Source: an uncultured Serinicoccus sp. (lineage in GTDB: Bacteria; Actinomycetota; Actinomycetes; Actinomycetales; Dermatophilaceae). Taken from it: 64,000 nucleotides of DNA. Under the pieces are notes generated by a model. It ran no database searches and had not been told where the DNA came from. It was given only the letters and a program-made list of their open reading frames with translations. Positions 9,163-16,401 of this stretch are shown here, one piece after another; the stretch's first letter is position 1; every line of letters begins with the position of its first letter. A program made the translations under genes and the position numbers. The stretch is from positions 62,001-126,000 of the forward strand of contig NZ_CANMUA010000005.1 of NCBI RefSeq assembly GCF_947500995.1, written 5' to 3'.

Positions 9163-10661
9163 TCAGCTGTCCCCGATGCCGCTCGTGAGCTTGGCCATGA
9201 CCTGCTCGACGTTGAAGCTGGCGGGCTTCTGCCGCGGGGGGAACTCGGCCAGGCTGGAGATCATCTCGGCGACGTAGGCCTGGGCCGGGACGAAGGTCCA
9301 CACGTGGTCCAGGACCCAGTCCCAGTAGGTGTTCGAGGTGATGTCCGCGCGCTCGTAGGGGTCGGCCCGGAGGTTGAACAGCTTGGGGAAGCGCAGCTCG
9401 ACGAAGGGCTCGGCCCAGATGCGCAACGTCCCGGTCGCACGCTGCTCCAGGAAGACGAACTTCCAGTTGTCGTACCTCATCGCGGTCAGGTCGCCGTCGT
9501 CGGAGACGTAGAAGAAGTGCTTACGCGGGCTCTCGGCAGCCTGCCCGGTGAGGTAGTCGAGCTGGTCGTGCCCGTCCAGGTGCACCTTGTAGGTCGCGCC
9601 CGCCAGCTCGGTGCCCTCCCGCAGCCGGCCGGCGACGTCGGGGTCGCCCGCCGCGGCGAGGAGGGTGACGAACCAGTCGTTGTGGCTGACGATGCCGGTG
9701 CGCACCTCTCCCGCGGGGATGCGTCCCGGCCAGCGGACGAGGGCGGGGACCCGGTAGGCGCCTTCCCAGTTCGAGTTCTTCTCGCTGCGGAAGGGCGTCA
9801 CACCCGCATCCGGCCAGCTGTTCATGTGCGGCCCGTTGTCGGTGGATTACATGACGATGGTCGAGTCGGTCAGCCCGCGCTCGTCGAGGTGGTCGAGCAC
9901 CGAGCCGACCAGGTCGTCGTGGTCGCACATCGTGTCGTGGTACTCCGACTGCCAGCGGCCCGCCCGTCCCCGGCTGCTCTCCTTGCCGTGCGTGCGGAAG
10001 TGCATGTGCGTGGTGTTGAGCCACACGAAGAACGGGGTGTCGTCGTCCTGCGCGTCGCTCATGAAGCGCAGGGCCTCCGGCACGACCTCGTCGTCGATGG
10101 TCCTCATCCGCTCCCTGGTGAGCGGACCGGTGTCCTCGATCCGCTGCGTCCCGTCCTCCTGGGCCCAGGAGTGGATGACCCCACGCGGGCCGAACCGCTC
10201 GCGGAAGTTCGGGAAGTCCTCCTCGGAGGGGTAGTCGAAGAGCTCGGGCTCCTCCTCGGAGTTGAGGTGGTAGAGGTTGCCGAAGAACTCGTCGAAGCCG
10301 TGGGCGGTCGGGAGGAACTCGTCGCGGTCCCCGAAGTGGTTCTTGCCGAACTGCCCGGTGGCATACCCCAGCGACTTCAGCGCGGTCGCGATCGTCGGGT
10401 CCTCCGCGCGCAGGCCGATGTCCGCCCCCGGCATACCGACCTTGGTCAGGCCGGTGCGGTAGGGGTTCTGCCCGGTGATGAAGGCCGCCCGCCCCGCGGT
10501 ACAGCTCTGCTCACCGTAGTAGTCGTGAACCGCACCCCCTCCTCGGCGAGACGGTCGATGTGGGGCGTGCGGTACCCCATCACCCCGTCGGCGTAGCAGC
10601 TGAGGTTGCTGAGGCCGATGTCGTCGCCCCAGATGATGAGGATGTTCGGTCGTTCCGTCAT
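9163..10661 (-). pseudogene. Cys-type arylsulfatase with frameshift and internal stop
   Basis: The reading frame starts at ATG 10661 (MTERPNILIIWGDD, with AGGAG upstream) and would encode about 499 residues. Near 10531 one base is missing: VRFT changes to the frame reading YYGEQSCTAGRAAF, which contains the CxAxR sulfatase motif whose Cys is made into formylglycine. At 9847-9849 a TAA interrupts TIVM / STDNGPHMNSW where family members have Tyr (TAC). The C-terminal part runs to 9163. The whole length equals 500 codons minus one base, so only these two lesions are needed. Next to a healthy maturase this is either fresh decay or sequencing error. Confidence 0.88.
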
Positions 10662-10801
10662 GGCACTCCTCAGTCCCGTCGACCCGACCGGAAGGACCGT
10701 GGTCGAGAAAATCCACCGATGGGAGGAAACGTACTACCGCAGCGGTGGCGCGGCCAGATGTGGAACAGGGCAGGACGGGCCGGGGAGCACCTCGCCCGGC
10801 C

Positions 10802-11593
10802 TCATCCCACGCGACGACGGAAGAGCACCACGGCGACCGTGTAGGCCAGCACGAGGGCGCCGACGCACCAGGCGAGCGCCACCCAGATCTCCCCACCGAC
10901 CGGTTCGCCGGCCAGCAGGGCCCGCAGGCTGTCCACGACCGAGGTCACCGGTTGGTGCTCGGCGAACCACCGGCCCGGTCCGGGCATCGTGGCGGTGGGC
11001 ACGAAGGCCGAGCTGAGGAAGGGCAGGAAGATCAGCGGGTAGGAGAAGGCGATCGCGCCGTCCAGGGACCGGGCCGACAGCCCGGCGATGACGGCCAGCC
11101 AGGTGAGCACCAGCGCCACGAGGACCAGGATCCCGGTCACCGCGAGGCACCCGAGCAGGTCTGCCTCGCTCCGGAACCCCATGAGCACGGCCACGCCCAC
11201 CACGACGGCCAGCGAGGTCAGGATGGCCGCCAGCGACGTCAGCACGTGCGCCCACAGGACCGGGGCGCGGGAGATCGGCATGGACCGCAGCCGCTCGACC
11301 ATCCCCCCTTGCAGGTCCATGAACACGCGGTATGCCGTGTAGGCGACACCGGTCGCGATGGTGATGAGCAGGATGCCCGGCAGCAGGTAGTCGACGTAGG
11401 CCTCTCCGCCCGACGACCCGGCCGCCGGGCCCTCCACGCCGGCCTCGATCGCGCCACCGAAGACGTAGACGAAGAGCAGCAGGAAGGCGATGGGCATGAC
11501 CGCCGTCGTGACGATCGTGTCGGGGCTGCGCAGGACGTGGCGCAGCGAGCGGCGGGTGAGCGCGGCCGTCTCGTGCAGGGCGTGCGTGCTCAT
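10802..11593 (-). CDS. ABC-2 type transporter permease (drug/antibiotic exporter family)
   Basis: 263 residues with six predicted membrane segments and the ABC2_membrane pattern typical of DrrB-like permeases, for example [20 protein letters not shown] and [16 protein letters not shown]. It would form an exporter with the ATPase encoded just upstream. Its ATG at 11593 overlaps that gene's TGA (ATGA). The substrate is unknown; DrrAB-type pumps export hydrophobic compounds. If the ATPase frameshift is real, this permease has no obvious partner. Confidence 0.88.
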   Translation of the reverse strand: MSTHALHETAALTRRSLRHVLRSPDTIVTTAVMPIAFLLLFVYVFGGAIEAGVEGPAAGSSGGEAYVDYLLPGILLITIATGVAYTAYRVFMDLQGGMVERLRSMPISRAPVLWAHVLTSLAAILTSLAVVVGVAVLMGFRSEADLLGCLAVTGILVLVALVLTWLAVIAGLSARSLDGAIAFSYPLIFLPFLSSAFVPTATMPGPGRWFAEHQPVTSVVDSLRALLAGEPVGGEIWVALAWCVGALVLAYTVAVVLFRRRVG

Positions 11594-12386
11594 CGTCCGT
11601 CCTCCACGTGCTCGTCGGCGTCGGCCGGGTCGTCCCCGACGAGCGCCAGGAAGATCTCCTCCAGGGTCGGCTGCGTCTCGACGTACTCCACCGTGGTGGG
11701 GGGCAGCAGGGCGCGCAGCTCGGCGAGGGTGCCCTCGACCAGGACCCGGCCGTGGTGCAGGATCGCGATGCGGTCCGCGAGGTGCTCCGCCTCCTCGAGG
11801 TACTGCGTCGTCAGCAGCACGGTCGTGCCTGCGGCGGCCAGGGTGCGGACGGCGTCCCACACCTCGAGGCGCCCCTGCGGGTCGAGTCCGGTCGTCGGCT
11901 CGTCGAGGAAGACCACCGGTGGGCGGCCCGTCAGGCTCATGGCGATGTCGAGACGTCGCCGCATCCCTCCGGAGTAGGTCGCCACCCGCCGGCCGCCCGC
12001 CTCCACCAGGGAGAACTGCTCCAGCAGCTCCCGCGCGCGCTCGCGCGGGTCCGGCAGGTGCCAGAGCTGGCCCATGAGCACGAGGTTCTCCCGGCCGGTG
12101 AGGACCTCGTCGACGGCGGCGAACTGGCCGGTGAGGCTGATCGAGCCACGGACGTCGGCGGCCCGGGTCACCACGTCGAGGTCGCAGACCGTGGCGGTGC
12201 CGGCATCCGGGGGCAGGAGCGTCGACAGGATGCGCACCAGGGTGGTCTTGCCGGCGCCGTTCGCCCCAGGAGGGCGTGGATGCTGCCCCGGTCGACCTCG
12301 AGGTCGACACCGCGGAGGACGTCGACGCCGGCGAAGGACTTCCTCAGGCCGTGCACCTCGATCGTGGGTCCGGTGGTGGTCGTCAT
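11590..12386 (-). pseudogene. ABC transporter ATPase (DrrA-like), frameshift in Walker A
   Basis: [20 protein letters not shown] begins at ATG 12386 and runs to HALLG. The frame must then shift to read [12 protein letters not shown], which continues to 11590 with LSGG-region [13 protein letters not shown] and Walker [13 protein letters not shown]. The break, near 12266, is one G missing from what should be a run of five G. Total length is 266 codons minus one base. As written the protein loses its P-loop. A homopolymer sequencing error is a real alternative because every other motif is intact and the operon overlaps are preserved. Confidence 0.85.
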
Positions 12387-12769
12387 CCCCGCGCTCCGTG
12401 CTGCTCGAGCGAGGAGGCGCGGACGATGGTCTCGCCCAGCCGGCGCCGCTCGTGGGTCACCCACCGTGCGTCGTCGTAGGTGGCCAGGAAGGTCTCGGCG
12501 AACTCGACCGGGTCCGCGCCCACCACGTCGGTGACGGACAGACCGTCGGCCGCGCTCTGCTCGAAGAGCTCGACGAGGTCCTCCAGCATCTGCACCAGCA
12601 CGTCACCGCGGGCGATGCCGCCCGTCACCATCACATACCGGTCCAGGCCCTCGACCGCGGTGCGGTGGTGGGCAGGGAGGGCCCGGCGCCGGTCCTTGTA
12701 GCGCCAGTAGCGCCGCTTCTGCGACCACGGGCCGGTCACCGTCTCGATCCAGCGTGCCGCCATGCTCAC
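12383..12769 (-). CDS. DUF1048 family protein
   Basis: 128 residues, mainly helical ([19 protein letters not shown] at the N-terminus), resembling DUF1048 proteins that usually sit beside PadR regulators and ABC exporters; their function is unknown. The GTG at 12769 overlaps the PadR stop, and an internal ATG at 12763 is an alternative. The stop overlaps the ATPase start as ATGA. The four genes PadR, DUF1048, ATPase and permease form one tightly overlapping operon. Confidence 0.8.
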   Translation of the reverse strand: MSMAARWIETVTGPWSQKRRYWRYKDRRRALPAHHRTAVEGLDRYVMVTGGIARGDVLVQMLEDLVELFEQSAADGLSVTDVVGADPVEFAETFLATYDDARWVTHERRRLGETIVRASSLEQHGARG

Positions 12770-13107
12770 GCACCATCCTCTCGGAGCTGGTCCAGTCGTT
12801 CGGTGAGGAAGCTCCAGGTCCTCCAGAACTCGGTGAGGTCCTCGCGCCCGCGGGCGTTGAGGGTGAAGACCTTGCGCGGCGGCCCCTTCTCCGAGGGCAC
12901 CTTCTCGACGTCGACCAGGCCGCGCTGCTCGATGCGGATCAGCAGCGCGTACACCGTCCCCTCGGCGAGGTCGGTGAACCCCTGGTCGCGCAGGCGCGCG
13001 GTGATCTCGTAGCCGTAGGCGGGCCGCGTGGACAGCAGGGTCAGGACGATGCCCTCGAGGACGCCCTTGAGCATCTCCGTCGACTGCCGGCCCACCGTCG
13101 CTCCCAT
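12766..13107 (-). CDS. PadR-family transcriptional regulator
   Basis: 113 residues with a winged helix: EGIVLTLLSTRPAYGYEITA then GTVYALLIRIEQRGLVDVEK. PadR proteins repress neighbouring exporter operons and are released by the exported compound. It is the first gene of the operon that encodes the DUF1048 protein and the ABC exporter, so self-repression of the operon is likely. The upstream region 13108-13145 is rich in short TAGTG/CACTA repeats that could form the operator. Confidence 0.9.
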   Translation of the reverse strand: MGATVGRQSTEMLKGVLEGIVLTLLSTRPAYGYEITARLRDQGFTDLAEGTVYALLIRIEQRGLVDVEKVPSEKGPPRKVFTLNARGREDLTEFWRTWSFLTERLDQLREDGA

Positions 13108-13228
13108 CTACTCACTGTCACTGACTACCACTACACAGTAACGCTGAGTACCGGACCGTGGCAAGCGGGTCCAGGACCGTCGGTCCCCGCGCCCATACTG
13201 GTCAGGACCGCCCGACCGAGGAGAGCCC

Positions 13229-13633
13229 ATGACCACCGACCACGAGCCCACGCCCGTCCGACGGCTGCCCGGCCTGCTGCGCTCCTACCTCGCCGCCCGG
13301 GACGCCGGCCGGTATGCCGACGCCGCCGCCCTCTTCGCCCCCGACGCCGTGGTGGAGGACGACGGCGGCAGGCACGTCGGGATCGACGCGGTCGCCCGGT
13401 GGATCGTCGAGTCGGCCACGGCCGTCGAGCACACCACCACCGTGCTGGGTCACACGGTCGTCGACGACCGGACCGTGGACGTCCTCGTCCGCATCGAGGG
13501 CGCCTTCCTCGGCGGCAGCGCGACCCTGCGGCAGCGCTTCACGACGGACTACGGCGTCATCCGCCACCTGACCATCGAGCCGGCCCCGGACGGCGGGCTC
13601 AGGCCGGGGCCACCCGGTCCAGCACCCGCGTGA
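13229..13633 (+). CDS. SnoaL/NTF2-like domain protein
   Basis: 134 residues with the cone-shaped NTF2/SnoaL pattern: LLRSYLAARDAGRYADAAAL, LFAPDAVVEDDGG and a beta-rich second half. Members are small isomerases, dehydratases or binding proteins, so no precise role can be given. GAGGAG precedes the ATG. Its 3' end overlaps the convergent MarR gene by 35 bases. It is divergent from the PadR operon. Confidence 0.75.
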   Translation: MTTDHEPTPVRRLPGLLRSYLAARDAGRYADAAALFAPDAVVEDDGGRHVGIDAVARWIVESATAVEHTTTVLGHTVVDDRTVDVLVRIEGAFLGGSATLRQRFTTDYGVIRHLTIEPAPDGGLRPGPPGPAPA

Positions 13634-14066
13634 GCACGCGCAGCAGCGCATCGCGCTCCGGCGCGCTCATCCCGTCGAGGAAGACCTGGCGGACCGTGCG
13701 CACGTGATCCGGGGCAGCGCCCTCCAGGGCCTCCCGGCCGGCCGGGGTCAGCACCACGAACGACCCCCGGCCGTCCTCCGGGCACTCGACCTTCTCCACG
13801 AGCCCGCGGGCGCCCATCCTGCGCAGGTGGTGCGAGAGCCTCGACCGCTCCCAGTGCATCTCGTCGGCCAGCGCCGACACGCGCAGCCGCCCCTCCCCCG
13901 ACTCCGAGAGCCGCACCAGGGTCTCGAAGTCCTGCAGCGACAGGTCACTGTCCTCGTGCAGCGCCCGGCCCATGGCCGCCGGCAGCTCGGTCTGCACCCG
14001 CAGCCAGGCGCGCCACAGGCGCATCTCGTCCTCGTCGAGCCAGGGGGCGGTCGCAGTGGTGGGCAT
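13599..14066 (-). CDS. MarR-family transcriptional regulator
   Basis: 155 residues with a winged helix-turn-helix: DLSLQDFETLVRLSES, LRVSALADEMHWERSRLSHH, RRMGARGLVEKVECPEDGRG. MarR proteins bind palindromes as dimers and usually repress themselves and a divergent gene. The divergent neighbour is the YceI gene, with a perfect AGTTGA/TCAACT palindrome between them. The ATG at 14066 was chosen because the domain starts right after it; an upstream start at 14105 would run into the promoter region. Confidence 0.9.
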   Translation of the reverse strand: MPTTATAPWLDEDEMRLWRAWLRVQTELPAAMGRALHEDSDLSLQDFETLVRLSESGEGRLRVSALADEMHWERSRLSHHLRRMGARGLVEKVECPEDGRGSFVVLTPAGREALEGAAPDHVRTVRQVFLDGMSAPERDALLRVLTRVLDRVAPA

Positions 14067-14115
14067 GTCTCTCAGTCTAGCAGTTGCGTGACACGTCACC
14101 AACATCTAGAGTGAC

Positions 14116-14131
14116 AGTTGACCGATCAACT
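14116..14131. promoter_or_regulatory. MarR operator between marR and yceI
   Basis: AGTTGA-CCGA-TCAACT is a perfect 6+6 inverted repeat of the TTGA/TCAA kind bound by MarR dimers. It sits 19 bases before the YceI start codon and 49 before the marR start, where it could control both. Confidence 0.65.
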
Positions 14132-14150
14132 ATCCGGGAAGGACCCCCTC

Positions 14151-14717
14151 ATGACCGACGTCACCCCCACCACCATCTCCCTGCACGACCTGGACGGCAC
14201 CTACGCCATCGACGCCTCGCACAGCCGCGTCGGCTTCTCGACCCGGCACGCCATGGTCACCAAGGTCCGGGGCGCCTTCAACGACATCGAGGGCAGCGCC
14301 ACCACCGGCCCCGGCCTCCAGGACGCCTCCGTGCAGCTGACCATGCAGGTCGCCTCGGTCGACACCCGCTCCGCGGACCGTGACGGCCACCTGCGCTCGC
14401 CGGACTTCTTCGACGTGGAGAACTACCCCACGATGACCTTCACCTCGACCGAGGTCACCGCGGTGGACGACGAGACGCTGCGCGTCACGGGCGACCTGAC
14501 CATCAAGGACGTCACCCGCCCGGTCACCGTGGACTTCGAGTACGCTGGGGCCGCGACCGACCCGTTCGGCAACCAGCGCATCGGCTTCGAGGGCTCCACC
14601 GTCGTCAACCGCAAGGACTTCGGCCTCACCTGGAACGCCGCGCTGGAGACCGGTGGTGTCCTGGTCGCCGAGAAGGTTACCCTGGAGTTCGAGATCTCGG
14701 CCATCAAGTCCGTCTGA
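14151..14717 (+). CDS. YceI family lipid-binding-like protein
   Basis: 188 residues matching YceI throughout: GTYAIDASHSRVGFSTRHAM, VRGAFNDIEG, DGHLRSPDFFDVENYPTMTF and FGLTWNAALETGGVLV. YceI forms a lipocalin-like barrel that binds isoprenoid or lipid molecules. No signal peptide is visible, so this one is probably cytoplasmic. GGAAGGA precedes ATG 14151. Pairing with MarR is common in actinobacteria and suggests induction by a small molecule. Confidence 0.9.
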   Translation: MTDVTPTTISLHDLDGTYAIDASHSRVGFSTRHAMVTKVRGAFNDIEGSATTGPGLQDASVQLTMQVASVDTRSADRDGHLRSPDFFDVENYPTMTFTSTEVTAVDDETLRVTGDLTIKDVTRPVTVDFEYAGAATDPFGNQRIGFEGSTVVNRKDFGLTWNAALETGGVLVAEKVTLEFEISAIKSV

Positions 14718-14734
14718 TCTCGCCACACACTCCC

Positions 14735-14801
14735 CCGGACCGTGCCTGCAACCGGTCCGGGGTGAGCGCGGCCCCGCTGGACCTGTGACCCGGCGGGGCC
14801 G
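14735..14801 (+). terminator. Two successive hairpins after yceI
   Basis: CCGGACCG/CGGTCCGG pair at 14735-14760, and CGGCCCCGC/GCGGGGCCG pair at 14769-14801. There is no T-run, as is usual in high-GC actinobacteria. They probably terminate yceI. Confidence 0.6.
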
Positions 14802-14911
14802 TCGTCATGTCCGGGGGCGGCAGCGGACCCGCCGCCGGTCCGCACCGGACGGGCGTTGCACCATACTGCGGGGCTCATCGTCGAGCGCACCGCATACCTG
14901 TGCGCCTGCTC

Positions 14912-14947
14912 GTGTCACAAGGGTGCTCAGGGGCACGCCTGTGACAC
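14912..14947. repeat. Long imperfect palindrome in an otherwise empty gap
   Basis: GTGTCACA (14912-14919) pairs perfectly with TGTGACAC (14940-14947), and the inner bases continue the stem with two mismatches, leaving a loop of about three. It lies in the 430-base gap 14718-15144, where I see no gene. It could be an operator, part of a small RNA or a terminator. Confidence 0.5.
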
Positions 14948-15023
14948 CAGGTCGTGCACACGTCACCGCACAAGCGTGCTCCGCCACCGGCGGGGCGTCG
15001 CGGTCCAGCACGGACGACCGACC

Positions 15024-15063
15024 GACGGACCCGGCCAGACTCAGGACGGACCCGGCCAGACTC
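15024..15063. repeat. Tandem direct repeat, 2 x 19 bp
   Basis: GACGGACCCGGCCAGACTC occurs at 15024-15042 and again at 15045-15063, a 21-bp period, in the same gene-free gap downstream of the aldo-keto reductase. Confidence 0.8.
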
Positions 15064-15144
15064 GGGGGCCCACCTTGCGCGGACGGGGTCAGGAGCCCCA
15101 CGCAGGGCTCGGGTGCGTCGCCGCGCCGGGCGTATGCCGCAGGC

Positions 15145-15987
15145 TCAGCTGCGGAACTGCGTGAAGTCCGCGGTCTGCGGGTCCGGGAACATCCGCTCGC
15201 CGGTGTCGAGGCCGCTGATCGCGCCCATCTGCGCCTCGTCGAGCTCGAAGCCGAAGACGTCGGCGTTGGAGACGATGCGCTCGGGGGTCGCGGACTTGGG
15301 GATGACGATGCGGCCCTCCTGGAGGTGCCAGCGGATGACCACCTGTGCCGGGCTCACGCCGTGCGCCTCCGCCGCCTCGGTCACCGGCGCGAGCTCGAGG
15401 TCGGCGCCCTGGCCGATGGGCGCGTACGCCTCCACCGCCAGCCCGGCCTCGCGGGAGGCGCGCTGGGTCTGCGGCTGCTGGAAGGAGGGGTGGACCTCGA
15501 TCTGGTTGACCGCGGGCGTCACCGACGCGTCCCGCAGCAGCTCGGCGAGGTGGTCGGGGAGGAAGTTGGACACGCCGATCGCCCGGGCCGCACCCTCCGC
15601 CTGCAGCTCCTCGAAGACCTCCCAGGTCTGCGCCGCGAGACCCTTGCTGGGCACCGGCCAGTGGATGAGGTAGAGGTCCACGGCGTCCACGCCGAGCGCC
15701 TCGCGCGAGCTCTCGAAGGCCGCCCTGGCCCGCTCTCGGCCCTGGTCGCCGTTGCGCAGCTTGGTGGTGAGGAAGACCTCGTCCCGGGCCAGCCCGCTGG
15801 CCCGCAGGGCCGCGCCGACGCCGGCCTCGTTGTAGTAGCCCGCGGCGGTGTCGATGTGCCGGTAGCCCGCCTCCAGAGCAGCCTCCACGACCCGCTGGGT
15901 CTCCTTCACGTCCACCTGGAAGGTGCCGAAGCCGAGCTGGGGGATGGTGACGTCGGGGGTGAGGGCGATGGTTGGCTGACTCGTCAT
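15145..15987 (-). CDS. Aldo/keto reductase (diketogluconate-reductase-like)
   Basis: 280 residues forming an NADPH-dependent TIM-barrel reductase. The catalytic tetrad is visible as Asp and Tyr in DTAAGYYNE, Lys in LTTKLRNGDQG and His in LIHWPVP. IPKSATPERI near the C-terminus is the NADPH-binding loop. ATG 15987 is used because MTSQPTIALTPDVTIPQLGF begins the fold. It is divergent from the small gene at 16021, with 33 bases between starts. The substrate is unknown. Confidence 0.92.
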   Translation of the reverse strand: MTSQPTIALTPDVTIPQLGFGTFQVDVKETQRVVEAALEAGYRHIDTAAGYYNEAGVGAALRASGLARDEVFLTTKLRNGDQGRERARAAFESSREALGVDAVDLYLIHWPVPSKGLAAQTWEVFEELQAEGAARAIGVSNFLPDHLAELLRDASVTPAVNQIEVHPSFQQPQTQRASREAGLAVEAYAPIGQGADLELAPVTEAAEAHGVSPAQVVIRWHLQEGRIVIPKSATPERIVSNADVFGFELDEAQMGAISGLDTGERMFPDPQTADFTQFRS

Positions 15988-16020
15988 GCATCCCACGATA
16001 CGTCGGGCACACTGGGGGGC

Positions 16021-16401
16021 ATGGCATGGGACGACCTGCCCGGCGACCCCGAGCGGGAGCGATGGGACCGCCGGGACGAGGCGGCGGCCCAGCTGCGCCT
16101 CAGCCGGCACCTGCAGCTGCAGCTGCCGGGGCTCGTCGCGCGCCGGGTGCCCGTCCGCGGGATCACGCCGGGGCCCATCCAGGGCGTCGGCCGGCTGCGG
16201 TTGGCCGACTCCACCACCTTCCTCGTGGGCGGTGCTGTCCCCGGCAACCTCGGTCGCATCCTGCGCGCCCTCCACGACCGGCACGCGGTGACCGTCTCCG
16301 GCTGGGAGCAGCACGAGGACGGCCTCCTCCTCACCCTGGCGGGGGTGCCCGGGAGGGAGCCGGTCCAGATCTGGCTCATCGGTCCCGACCAGCCGGACTG
16401 A
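16021..16401 (+). CDS. Hypothetical protein, 126 aa
   Basis: Not recognised. The protein begins MAWDDLPGDPERERWDRRDE, an acidic and Arg-rich helix, then shows alternating strands (VGRLRLADSTTFLVGGAVPG) and ends QIWLIGPDQPD. There is no signal peptide or membrane segment. Its last 26 bases overlap the convergent pabAB gene. Codon use is typical of the chromosome, and its start is divergent from the aldo-keto reductase. Confidence 0.6.
   Translation: MAWDDLPGDPERERWDRRDEAAAQLRLSRHLQLQLPGLVARRVPVRGITPGPIQGVGRLRLADSTTFLVGGAVPGNLGRILRALHDRHAVTVSGWEQHEDGLLLTLAGVPGREPVQIWLIGPDQPD

Noticed and set aside
14912-14947. CRP/GlxR binding site
   Set aside because: The half sites are in the reverse order (TGTCACA...TGTGACA) and too far apart compared with TGTGA-N6-TCACA.
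16021-16401. Shadow of a longer ORF starting at 14653
   Set aside because: The upstream part is antisense to the aldo-keto reductase; only the portion from ATG 16021 is plausible as a gene.
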